The translations under genes were made by a program, and so were the position numbers. From the NCBI GenBank assembly GCA_030690515.1, contig JAUYGP010000102.1, forward strand, positions 1-7,530: 7,530 nucleotides of DNA, in the 5' to 3' direction. The stretch comes from Giesbergeria sp. GTDB lineage: Bacteria; Pseudomonadota; Gammaproteobacteria; Burkholderiales; Burkholderiaceae_C. This document shows positions 1 to 5,844 of this stretch, piece after piece (the stretch's first letter is position 1; each line of letters opens with the position of its first letter). The notes under the pieces were generated by a model that had not been told where the DNA came from, searched no databases, and was given only the letters and a program-made list of their open reading frames with translations.

Positions 1-28
1 GCGCCAGGCCACCATCGCCGCAGATTGA
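1..28 (+). CDS. 3' end of an upstream gene (partial), possibly part of the hut operon
   Basis: The frame starting at base 2 reads RQATIAAD and then stops with TGA at 26-28. The stop lies 18 nt before the hutG ATG, a typical within-operon spacing. Eight residues are too few to identify the protein. By context (HutG acts directly after formimidoylglutamate deiminase) hutF or another hut gene is a reasonable guess, but the sequence does not show it. The other two plus frames stay open across this short stretch, so even the frame is an inference from the stop position. Confidence 0.35.
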
Positions 29-46
29 CCGAACCTGGAGCCCGCC

Positions 47-874
47 ATGAGTCAGACCGCCAGCCCAAGCGCCCCCGCGCCCTTTGTGTTCCACCAGGGC
101 ACAGCGCCCCTGCTCATTTCCATCCCGCACGGCGGTGTGTATGTGCCGCCGATGCTGGCCGAGCGCTTCGGCCCCGAGGCGCGCGAGGTGCCCGACACCG
201 ATTGGCACCTGGAGCGCCTGTACGCCTTTGCCAAGGACATGGGCGCGTCCATCCTGGCCGCCACGCATTCGCGCTACGTCATCGACCTGAACCGCCCGCC
301 CGATGGCGCCAGCCTCTACCCCGGCCAGAACGTCACCGGCTTGTGCCCGGTGGACAACTTCGACGAAACGCCGCTGTACCCGCGCGGCGACGTGCCCGAT
401 GCCACCGAAATTGCCGCGCGCCGCGACGCCATTTGGGCGCCCTACCACGCCCAGCTGCGCACCGAGCTGGACCGCATCCGCGCAGCGCACGGCGTGGCCG
501 TGCTGTGGGATGCGCATTCCATCCGCTCGGTGCTGCCGCGCTTCTTCGAAGGCAAGCTGCCCGACCTGAACCTGGGCACAGCGGACGGCGCCAGTTGCGA
601 CCCGGCCCTGGCGCAAGAGCTGCTGCGCATCGCGCAAAGCGCCCCCGGCTACACCGCAGTGCTCAATGGCCGCTTCAAAGGCGGCCACATCACGCGCCAC
701 TACGGGGACCCCGCACGCGACATCCACGCGGTGCAGCTGGAAATGACGCAGTGCAGCTATATGCAGGAAGCACTGCCGTTTGATTACCTGCCCGAACGCG
801 CCACGCAGGTGCAGCCGCATTTGCGGCGCCTGCTGGAGGCGGTATTGGCGTTTGCGGACGGCGCGAAGGGGTAA
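47..874 (+). CDS. hutG: N-formylglutamate deformylase (N-formylglutamate amidohydrolase)
   Basis: Cytosolic hydrolase that converts N-formyl-L-glutamate to L-glutamate and formate, the last step of the HutF/HutG branch of histidine degradation. The 275-residue product has the conserved blocks of the N-formylglutamate amidohydrolase family in order: SIPHGG (25-30), DTDWH (50-54), RYVIDLNRPP (76-85), WDAHS (154-158), GGHITRHYG (212-220) and LEMTQ (231-235). The His, Asp and Glu residues in these blocks are the likely metal-site and catalytic residues, as inferred from family conservation. Length is normal for HutG. The ATG at 47 is preceded by TGGAG at 36-40 with a 6-nt spacer, which supports this start. 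It follows the putative upstream gene by 18 nt, so it is probably the last gene of a hut transcript. No signal peptide is visible. The related family of formylaspartate or other formyl-amino-acid deformylases is the main alternative, but the RYVIDLNRPPDG and LEMTQ blocks fit HutG well. Confidence 0.93.
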   Translation: MSQTASPSAPAPFVFHQGTAPLLISIPHGGVYVPPMLAERFGPEAREVPDTDWHLERLYAFAKDMGASILAATHSRYVIDLNRPPDGASLYPGQNVTGLCPVDNFDETPLYPRGDVPDATEIAARRDAIWAPYHAQLRTELDRIRAAHGVAVLWDAHSIRSVLPRFFEGKLPDLNLGTADGASCDPALAQELLRIAQSAPGYTAVLNGRFKGGHITRHYGDPARDIHAVQLEMTQCSYMQEALPFDYLPERATQVQPHLRRLLEAVLAFADGAKG

Positions 875-887
875 ACCCGGGCGACAA

Positions 888-920
888 CCCTGCCGAGCGC
901 GCGTGCAGGGCGTCTTTCCT
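888..920 (+). terminator. weak hairpin after hutG, possible terminator
   Basis: CCCTGC (888-893) and GCAGGG (905-910) form a 6-bp perfect stem with an 11-nt GC-rich loop, 13 nt after the hutG stop, followed by the pyrimidine-rich CGTCTTTCCT. The stem is short and the T-run interrupted, so intrinsic termination would be weak. It would separate the hut transcript from the promoter proposed just downstream. Confidence 0.35.
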
Positions 921-925
921 ACAAT
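920..925 (+). promoter_or_regulatory. putative -10 element of the homocysteine methyltransferase gene (leaderless start)
   Basis: TACAAT matches five of six bases of the sigma70 -10 consensus and ends 7 nt before the ATG at 933, so transcription would begin at or next to the A of the start codon. No Shine-Dalgarno sequence lies in the 20 nt before the ATG. No convincing -35 hexamer is seen at the right spacing; that region overlaps the hairpin at 888-910. Confidence 0.5.
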
Positions 926-932
926 CGCCCCC

Positions 933-2006
933 ATGCACGATTTACCCTACACCCGCGCCCAGCAGCTCCCCGCCCTCCTGGAGAAGCGCATCGCTATTCT
1001 CGACGGCGCCATGGGCACCATGATCCAGCGCTTCAAGCTGGGCGAGGCACAGTACCGGGGCGCAGGCTATAGCGGCCCGGGCAGCGTGGGCGACCGCTTC
1101 AAGGACTTTGCGCGCGACGTGAAGGGCAACAACGAGTTGCTCAGCCTCACGCGGCCCGACGTGATCCGCGACATCCACGAGCGCTACCTGGCCGCAGGCG
1201 CCGACCTGATCGAGACCAACACCTTTGGCGCCACCACCATTGCGCAGGAGGACTACAAGATGGCCGATCTGGCGCGCGAGATGAACCTGCGCTCGGCCCA
1301 ACTGGCGCGCGCCGCCTGCGACAAATTTTCAACGCCGGATCACCCGCGCTATGTCGCCGGGGCGCTGGGCCCCACGCCCAAGACGGCCAGCATCAGCCCC
1401 GATGTGAACGACCCCGGCGCCCGCAATGTCGATTTCGAGCAATTGCGCGCCGCCTACTTCGAGCAGACCGAAGCGCTGATCGAAGGCGGGGCCGACGTGA
1501 TCCTGGTCGAGACGATTTTCGACACGCTCAACGCCAAGGCGGCGCTGTTTGCGGTGGAAGAAGTGTTCGAGAAAACCGGCGAGCGCCTGCCCATCATCAT
1601 CAGTGGCACGGTGACCGATGCCTCGGGCCGCATCCTGAGCGGCCAGACCGTCACCGCCTTCTGGCACAGCGTGCGCCACGCCCAGCCCCTGGCCGTGGGC
1701 CTGAACTGCGCGCTGGGCGCCGCACTCATGCGCCCCTACATCCAGGAACTGGCCAAGGCCGCGCCGGATACCTATATCAGCTGCTACCCCAACGCCGGCC
1801 TGCCCAACCCCATGAGCGACACCGGCTTTGACGAGACGCCCGAGGTCACCAGCCGCCTGGTGCATGAGTTCGCGGCCGAGGGGTTGGTGAACATCGTCGG
1901 CGGCTGCTGCGGCACCACGCCGGACCATATTGCGGCGATCGCCGCCGGTGTGGCCAGCGAAACGCCGCGTGTGCGGCCGTTTTATCGCGAGCCGCAAGCG
2001 GCCTGA
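933..2006 (+). CDS. metH: stand-alone homocysteine S-methyltransferase module of cobalamin-dependent methionine synthase (split MetH, N-terminal part)
   Basis: The 357-residue protein corresponds to the first module of MetH, which binds homocysteine through zinc so that its thiol can be methylated to give methionine. The barrel opens with AILDGAMGTM (21-30). ETNTFGA follows at 94-100, and the three zinc-ligand cysteines are C259 (in GLNCALG) and C325/C326 (in GGCCGTT), spaced as in full-length MetH (C247, C310, C311 in the E. coli enzyme). The protein ends about 30 residues after the CC pair, so the folate, cobalamin and reactivation modules are all missing. The next gene is convergent and unrelated, so the rest of MetH is not in this window. 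The frame stays open upstream to 780, inside hutG, but resemblance to MetH begins only near 933, which also has the TACAAT box. Split metH genes are known in Burkholderiales; a cobalamin-independent betaine- or S-methylmethionine-type homocysteine methyltransferase is a less likely reading because the sequence is strongly MetH-like. Confidence 0.88.
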   Translation: MHDLPYTRAQQLPALLEKRIAILDGAMGTMIQRFKLGEAQYRGAGYSGPGSVGDRFKDFARDVKGNNELLSLTRPDVIRDIHERYLAAGADLIETNTFGATTIAQEDYKMADLAREMNLRSAQLARAACDKFSTPDHPRYVAGALGPTPKTASISPDVNDPGARNVDFEQLRAAYFEQTEALIEGGADVILVETIFDTLNAKAALFAVEEVFEKTGERLPIIISGTVTDASGRILSGQTVTAFWHSVRHAQPLAVGLNCALGAALMRPYIQELAKAAPDTYISCYPNAGLPNPMSDTGFDETPEVTSRLVHEFAAEGLVNIVGGCCGTTPDHIAAIAAGVASETPRVRPFYREPQAA

Positions 2007-2018
2007 GCCGCGTTCGCA

Positions 2019-2912
2019 CTACCCGTGCGCCGGTTTTTCCGGCAGCGCAATCCACTCGTCGTGGTCGTCCGGCGGCAGGGCAAAGCGTCCAGCAGCCCAA
2101 TCCGCCTTGGCCTGCTCAATGCGCTCTTTGCGCGACGAGACGAAGTTCCAGAACAAATGGCGTGCACCCAGGGGTTCGCCGCCCAGCAGCATGACGGTGG
2201 CGGGTGAGGGAGCGGTGAGGGCGCCGGTGGCGTCCGGCGCGAACACCAGCATCTGGCCCGCGGTGTAGCGGGCGCCCTCATGCTCGATCGCGCCACGCGC
2301 CACATAGGCAGCGCGCTCGCGGTAGCCTGTTGGCAGAGGCAGCTCGGCGTCCGCCTGCAGTTCGGCATGCACATAGAACAGCGGCGAGAGCGTGTGCACC
2401 GGGCTCGTGTGCCCATACACCGTACCCGCGATCACGCGCAGCCACAGGCCAGTGCTTTCCTGCACCGGCAGTGCATCGGCGGGGGTGTGGGCGAATGCGG
2501 GTTCGCACTCCTCCAGTGCCTCGGGCAGCGCCACCCAGGACTGCAGCAGCTCCAGTCCGCCACCGGCAAACGACGCCGGGTGCTCAAAGCGTTCGGAATG
2601 GGTGATGCCGCGCCCGGCGGTCATCCAGTTCACCGCGCCCGGCTGGATGCGCGCGAGCGTGCCCAGGCTGTCGCGGTGGATGATTTCGCCACTGAGCAGA
2701 TAGCTCACCGTCGCCAGGCCGATGTGCGGGTGTGGCCGCACGTCGGCGGCGTGCGTGTCCTGCGCCGCGAGCGTCACGGGACCGGCGTGGTCGAAGAAGA
2801 CAAACGGGCCGACGCTGCGTTGCGCCGCCGCAGGCAGCAGGCGCCGCACGGTCAGCCCATGGCCCAGGTCGGCGGCGCGCGGGATGATGAGGGTGGGGGC
2901 TGTCTTGCGCAT
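2019..2912 (-). CDS. pirin family protein (bicupin, putative quercetin 2,3-dioxygenase-like)
   Basis: A 297-residue cytosolic bicupin. The N-terminal cupin carries RPHPHIGLATVSYLL (from 59), giving metal ligands H61 and H63, and GRGITHSER (100-108), giving H105 and E107. This H-x-H...H-x-E pattern and its spacing match those of human pirin and E. coli YhhW. The C-terminal half shows the second cupin and the usual pirin ending (RHLFWNFVSS, then a helix and a DDHDEW segment). Some pirins cleave quercetin with a bound metal, while others act as redox-sensing partners of regulators or enzymes; nothing here shows which applies. The gene is convergent with the MetH fragment (12-nt gap) and divergent from the gene at 3050. 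The ATG at 2912 is the only good start; an AAGGGG sits just 2 nt before it, too close for a normal ribosome binding site. Confidence 0.9.
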   Translation of the reverse strand: MRKTAPTLIIPRAADLGHGLTVRRLLPAAAQRSVGPFVFFDHAGPVTLAAQDTHAADVRPHPHIGLATVSYLLSGEIIHRDSLGTLARIQPGAVNWMTAGRGITHSERFEHPASFAGGGLELLQSWVALPEALEECEPAFAHTPADALPVQESTGLWLRVIAGTVYGHTSPVHTLSPLFYVHAELQADAELPLPTGYRERAAYVARGAIEHEGARYTAGQMLVFAPDATGALTAPSPATVMLLGGEPLGARHLFWNFVSSRKERIEQAKADWAAGRFALPPDDHDEWIALPEKPAHG

Positions 2913-2918
2913 GACCCC

Positions 2919-2924
2919 TTTGTA
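2919..2924 (-). promoter_or_regulatory. possible -10 element (TACAAA) directly before the pirin gene
   Basis: On the minus strand TACAAA ends 6 nt before the pirin ATG, the same arrangement as TACAAT before the MetH fragment, so this gene may also be transcribed as a leaderless mRNA. No matching -35 hexamer is visible 16-18 nt upstream. Confidence 0.3.
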
Positions 2925-3049
2925 GCGCAGAACGGTTCACCGCGCTGAGAGACTGCGGCTTGCGCTCGCAGGACCTGCGGCCGCAGAATCCGGCCCAGGA
3001 CAGGCTCCTAGACGCACGGAGCTTCTGCGCACCTCACCGATAGGCCGAC

Positions 3050-4129
3050 ATGACCGTGAACATGGCTCCCCCCCGAGGCCCGCTGCCCCCTGTAGCGCAG
3101 GTGCTGGCCGAGGCTGCCTTGCAGCGCCAGTCGGCCTTGCTGGGGCCACCGGGGGTGGGCGGCACCATGCCCTTGTCGGTGGCTGCAGACACCGCTGCGG
3201 TGACCACCCCGTTGGCAGCGCCGGTATCGGTACCCGTACCTGCTGAACAGGCCCATATTTCGCCGCAGGCGCGTGCACCGCTTGGCGCCGGGTTCGATCC
3301 CCGCAATGCCGCGCTGGCACCCGGTTCGCCGCGTGCGGCGGGGCCTCTCCCCACGGCTGCGGCGTCCCTGTCCCGGGGTGGGGCCGCCGCGGCGCTGCTG
3401 GCGGGTGCGTCCCAGGCCGCGCCCGTGGCGGCAGCCTGGCCTGCGGCGGGGCTGGATGTTCCGCTGCGGCAGATGGTCGCCGCCCTGGTGCATCAACTCA
3501 CGGCACAGGTGGCGCCCCAGCGCGTTGTGGCGGCGCAGGCCTGGCCTCTGGCGTTGGCCCATGCTCTGGAAAGCGGCGAGGCCGATGCAGCGCAACCTGC
3601 ATTGCAAACCTGGCTGGTGCGCCAGGGCACCGTGCAAACGCCTGAGGGGCCGCTGGGCCTGGCGGTCACCTTGCGGGTACCTGTGCCCTGGCTGGCCGCA
3701 CAGGCTGCGCAGCCTGGTGCCATGGCTTCAGCGGCGCTTGTGCCTCAAGGGGCCTTGCAGGTACCGTACACCGGTCCGGCGCTGGGCTTGCAGTCGGGTG
3801 TGTTGGCGCTGGTACTACAGGGGCTGGAATCGAGTGCTCCGCGCACCAGTGCCTTGCTGGTACTGGACTTTCAGCCCCCGCTGGCGGCCGCCGTGTATGG
3901 CCGCGACATGATGCTGGCCCGCCTGGACCCCTGGCTGCAACTGGCGCAGTTGCTGGCCAGCGGGCAGTTGCCGAGAGACGATGGCCTGGCCCGCGACCGG
4001 GAGGCGGGCCTGTGCAAGGAACCCGGTTGCCCCTATGCGGGGCGTGCCGCTTGTGCGCAGCCCTTCTGTTTGGCGATGACGGTAGTTGCCCCCGTGGGGG
4101 CGGTGGATGCCGCGCCGGGGAGCGTGTGA
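3050..4129 (+). CDS. hypothetical Ala/Pro-rich protein with a C-terminal four-cysteine cluster
   Basis: I do not recognise this 359-residue protein. Roughly the first 130 residues are Ala/Pro/Gly-rich and look disordered. From about 135 a more ordered region follows with amphipathic helices (PLRQMVAALVHQLTAQV) and beta-like stretches (TWLVRQGTVQTPEGPLGLAV, later TSALLVLDFQPPL). The only four cysteines are C322, C327, C335 and C340, forming C-x4-C-x7-C-x4-C with the local sequence GCPYAGRAACAQPFC; this looks like a metal site or a disulfide knot. There is no signal peptide or membrane helix. An in-frame TAG at 3041 fixes the start at ATG 3050 or 3062; neither has a strong ribosome binding site, and 3050 is chosen as the longer. 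A disordered Ala/Pro-rich start with a compact end resembles flagellar hook-length control proteins, but no FliK domain was recognised. The gene runs directly into the hairpin terminator at 4129-4164 and is convergent with the glutamate dehydrogenase gene. Confidence 0.7.
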   Translation: MTVNMAPPRGPLPPVAQVLAEAALQRQSALLGPPGVGGTMPLSVAADTAAVTTPLAAPVSVPVPAEQAHISPQARAPLGAGFDPRNAALAPGSPRAAGPLPTAAASLSRGGAAAALLAGASQAAPVAAAWPAAGLDVPLRQMVAALVHQLTAQVAPQRVVAAQAWPLALAHALESGEADAAQPALQTWLVRQGTVQTPEGPLGLAVTLRVPVPWLAAQAAQPGAMASAALVPQGALQVPYTGPALGLQSGVLALVLQGLESSAPRTSALLVLDFQPPLAAAVYGRDMMLARLDPWLQLAQLLASGQLPRDDGLARDREAGLCKEPGCPYAGRAACAQPFCLAMTVVAPVGAVDAAPGSV

Positions 4130-4164
4130 AAAAAAGCCCCAGGTGCCGATCGTGCGCCTGGGGC
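4129..4164 (-). terminator. intrinsic terminator of the glutamate dehydrogenase gene, possibly bidirectional
   Basis: Arms GCCCCAGGTGC (4136-4146) and GCGCCTGGGGC (4154-4164) pair over 11 bp with one G-T wobble and a 7-nt loop. On the minus strand the stem is followed by seven U (bases 4135-4129), a classical Rho-independent terminator 68 nt past the dehydrogenase stop. In the plus direction the same stem starts 6 nt after the stop of the upstream hypothetical gene, but only CTCTCTTG follows it, so termination that way would be weaker. Confidence 0.88.
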
Positions 4165-4174
4165 CTCTCTTGCT

Positions 4175-4202
4175 GGAGGTCCGGCCGGGTAGGCCGGGCT
4201 CC
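4175..4202. other. second hairpin in the convergent intergenic region
   Basis: CCGGCC (4181-4186) and GGCCGG (4192-4197) form a perfect 6-bp stem with loop GGGTA, and GGAG (4175-4178) can pair with CTCC (4199-4202) below a small internal loop. No T-run follows on either strand, so it is not an intrinsic terminator by itself; it lies in the 3' untranslated part of the dehydrogenase mRNA and could protect that end. Confidence 0.4.
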
Positions 4203-4231
4203 GAAATGCCTTGTGCGGGTTTCGCCTGGCT

Positions 4232-5545
4232 TCAGGGATACAGGCCGCGCATCTCGCGGGCGTGCAGCATGCGTGTGCAGGCAACAATGAAGGTGGCGGT
4301 GCGCAGGCTGACCTTGTGCTGCTGCGCCGTCTGCCAGACGCCAGCGAAGGCTTCTTTCATGATGCGCACCAGGCGGGCGTTGATTTCGTCTTCGGTCCAG
4401 AAGAAGCTGGAAAAGTCCTGCACCCACTCGAAGTAGCTCACCGTCACGCCGCCGGCGTTGGCAATCACATCGGGCAGCACCAGCACACCGTTATCGTGCA
4501 GGATGTCGTCAGCCTCGGGGGTGGTGGGGCCGTTGGCGCCCTCAATCACCAGTTTGGCGTGGATTTTGTGCGCGTTCTCTGCCGTGATCTGGCTCTCCAG
4601 CGCGGCAGGAATCAGGATCTCGCAGGGCACGCTCCAGAAGTCGTCGTTGGCCAGCTTCTCGGTGCCGGGGAAGCCTGCCACGCCGCCAGTGTTCTTCACA
4701 TGCTCTTGCAGCGCTGCGGCGTCCATTCCGCCTTCATGGACGATGGTGCCCGTGTGGTCCTGCACCGCGACCAGGCGGGCGCCCACGTCGCAGAACAGTT
4801 TGGCAGCCGTGCCGCCCACGTTGCCAAAGCCCTGCACGGCGATGCGCGCGCCTTCGATCTTCAGGCCCGTGTGGTGCGCTGCTTCCAGTCCCACAGTGAA
4901 CACGCCCCGGCCCGTGGCTTCACGCCGACCGAGCGAACCGCCCAGGTCCACCGGTTTGCCGGTGACCACGCCCGTGGCCGTCTCGCCGGTGTTCATGGCG
5001 TAGGTGTCCATCATCCACGCCATGATCTGCTCGTTGGTGTTCACGTCGGGCGCGGGGATGTCCTTGGTCGGGCCGATGATCAGGCCGATCTCGCTGGTGT
5101 AGCGGCGCGTCATGCGTTCGAGTTCGCTGCGCGAGAGCGTTTTGGGGTCCACACGGATACCCCCCTTGGCACCACCGTAGGGCACGTTGACAGCAGCCGT
5201 CTTGACCGACATCCAGGCCGACAGCGCCATCACTTCGGACAGCGTCACATCCTGGTGAAAGCGCACGCCGCCCTTGCCCGGACCACGCGAGAGGTTGTGC
5301 TGCACCCGGTAGCCTTCAAAGTGGGCGATGGTGCCGTTGTCCAGCTCGATCGGTACATCGACGATCAGAATGCGCTTGGGGCGCTTGAGCGTTTCAACCC
5401 AGCGCGAGAGGTGTCCCAGATAGGGGGTGACGCGATCCACCTGCTTGAGGTAGTTGCCCCAGGGGCCGAGGTGGTCGGCCTGCAAATACGAGGGCAGGGC
5501 GTGTGCGGAAGCGGGCGTGCCTGGCGTTCCGGTGGGATGCTGCAT
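4232..5545 (-). CDS. gdhA: glutamate dehydrogenase, probably NAD-dependent
   Basis: A 437-residue enzyme of the small hexameric class that interconverts L-glutamate and 2-oxoglutarate plus ammonium in the cytosol. The catalytic domain has K91 (GPGKGGVRFH), K115 (WMSVKTA), catalytic K127 (PYGGAKGGI) and D167 (PAPDVNT); all four sit exactly two residues further than K89, K113, K125 and D165 of the Clostridium symbiosum enzyme. The Rossmann dinucleotide-binding motif QGFGNVG is at 238-244, and the acidic D263 (VAVQDHTG) near the end of the second strand points to NAD(H) rather than NADP(H), by inference. The C-terminal end returns to the catalytic domain with IANAGGVTVSYFEWVQ. Length is normal for the RocG/GudB-like group. 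ATG 5545 is supported by AAGGA at 5555-5559 (9-nt spacer). The gene has its own promoter candidate and terminator, so it looks monocistronic. With HutG upstream in the window, a catabolic role in glutamate use is plausible. Confidence 0.95.
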   Translation of the reverse strand: MQHPTGTPGTPASAHALPSYLQADHLGPWGNYLKQVDRVTPYLGHLSRWVETLKRPKRILIVDVPIELDNGTIAHFEGYRVQHNLSRGPGKGGVRFHQDVTLSEVMALSAWMSVKTAAVNVPYGGAKGGIRVDPKTLSRSELERMTRRYTSEIGLIIGPTKDIPAPDVNTNEQIMAWMMDTYAMNTGETATGVVTGKPVDLGGSLGRREATGRGVFTVGLEAAHHTGLKIEGARIAVQGFGNVGGTAAKLFCDVGARLVAVQDHTGTIVHEGGMDAAALQEHVKNTGGVAGFPGTEKLANDDFWSVPCEILIPAALESQITAENAHKIHAKLVIEGANGPTTPEADDILHDNGVLVLPDVIANAGGVTVSYFEWVQDFSSFFWTEDEINARLVRIMKEAFAGVWQTAQQHKVSLRTATFIVACTRMLHAREMRGLYP

Positions 5546-5574
5546 GGCGGAGGTTCCTTGTGGGAGTCAAATCA

Positions 5575-5599
5575 AGCCGCGAAGCATAGAACCGCGGCT
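5575..5599. repeat. 7-bp inverted repeat bracketing the putative -10 box of the glutamate dehydrogenase gene
   Basis: AGCCGCG (5575-5581) and CGCGGCT (5593-5599) are perfect inverted copies separated by 11 nt, and the separating bases contain the putative -10 hexamer (5583-5588). The position would suit a repressor operator or a structure at the transcript start; no regulator is identified. Confidence 0.45.
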
Positions 5600-5611
5600 G
5601 CAGGCTGTCCA
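5583..5611 (-). promoter_or_regulatory. putative sigma70 promoter of the glutamate dehydrogenase gene
   Basis: On the minus strand TGGACA (5606-5611, five of six to TTGACA) is separated by exactly 17 nt from TATGCT (5583-5588, four of six to TATAAT). The predicted start lies near 5576, giving an untranslated leader of about 30 nt that includes the AAGGA ribosome binding site. Confidence 0.5.
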
Positions 5612-5726
5612 AGGCCGGAGTGTTACGAAACTATGCGTTTTGCACATGATGTGTGAGTCTTGACTGGGTGTGCACCTGCGGGCAGTGCCTGGCGGCCCCA
5701 ATTACCCATAGACTTGCCCCAAAATT

Positions 5727-5751
5727 CCGTGCGCCAAGCCTTGAGGCACGG
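5727..5751. promoter_or_regulatory. 25-bp dyad, candidate operator
   Basis: CCGTGCGCCAAG and CTTGAGGCACGG flank a single central base at 5739; the arms are complementary at 10 of 12 positions (outer six and inner four). It lies 93 nt before the zinc-ribbon ATG and about 180 nt before the dehydrogenase ATG, so it could serve either gene. It is not followed by a T-run, which argues against a terminator. Confidence 0.45.
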
Positions 5752-5844
5752 GTCGCTTGCGCAGCAGAGCACAGTTGAACTGGCGCTGGGGTAAACCGGC
5801 GCAAGAACGAAGAACACAAACCGTCAAAAGAGAGAGGGTGAAAA

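Larger units (their letters stand above)
5546..5844. other. divergent intergenic region between the glutamate dehydrogenase and zinc-ribbon genes
   Basis: This 299-nt stretch has no convincing coding frame. It holds the dehydrogenase ribosome binding site and promoter candidate, CACAT-G-ATGTG (5643-5653), the 25-bp dyad at 5727-5751, CAGTT-G-AACTG (5772-5782), and a wide 7-bp inverted repeat CTTGCGC/GCGCAAG (5756-5762 and 5799-5805). A purine-rich GAGAGAGGG (5829-5838) precedes ATG 5845 and is a usable ribosome binding site. No clear plus-strand sigma70 promoter was found for the zinc-ribbon gene. Confidence 0.7.

Noticed and set aside
780..932. In-frame upstream extension of the MetH fragment to 780.
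   Set aside because: The extension overlaps hutG, is Arg/Cys-rich with no resemblance to MetH, and the TACAAT box would fall inside the coding sequence.
1329..1997. Open frame of 222 codons on the minus strand within the MetH fragment gene.
   Set aside because: It is opposite a clearly conserved coding sequence, and its composition (Gly, His, Arg-rich) is that of a shadow frame.
2975..2986. Perfect 12-bp palindrome CTGCGGCCGCAG between the pirin gene and the gene at 3050.
   Set aside because: Short GC-only palindromes are expected by chance at this composition, and no promoter element lies at a fitting distance.
3050..4129. Assignment of the hypothetical gene as flagellar hook-length control protein FliK.
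   Set aside because: The Ala/Pro-rich start is similar in style, but no FliK C-terminal domain was recognised, the end is a cysteine cluster, and no flagellar gene is nearby.
5643..5653. Odd palindrome CACAT-G-ATGTG upstream of the dehydrogenase promoter.
   Set aside because: Five-base arms alone are weak evidence and no regulator family was recognised; kept only as part of the intergenic description.
4211..5656. Long open frame of 481 codons on the plus strand, antisense to the glutamate dehydrogenase gene.
   Set aside because: The minus strand encodes a complete dehydrogenase with all catalytic residues. The plus frame is rich in His, Arg and Gly with no recognisable domain, as expected for a GC-rich shadow.
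5745..5760. Sigma54-like promoter (GGCACG ... TTGC).
   Set aside because: The GG and GC doublets are 12 nt apart instead of the required 10, and the stretch overlaps the 25-bp dyad.
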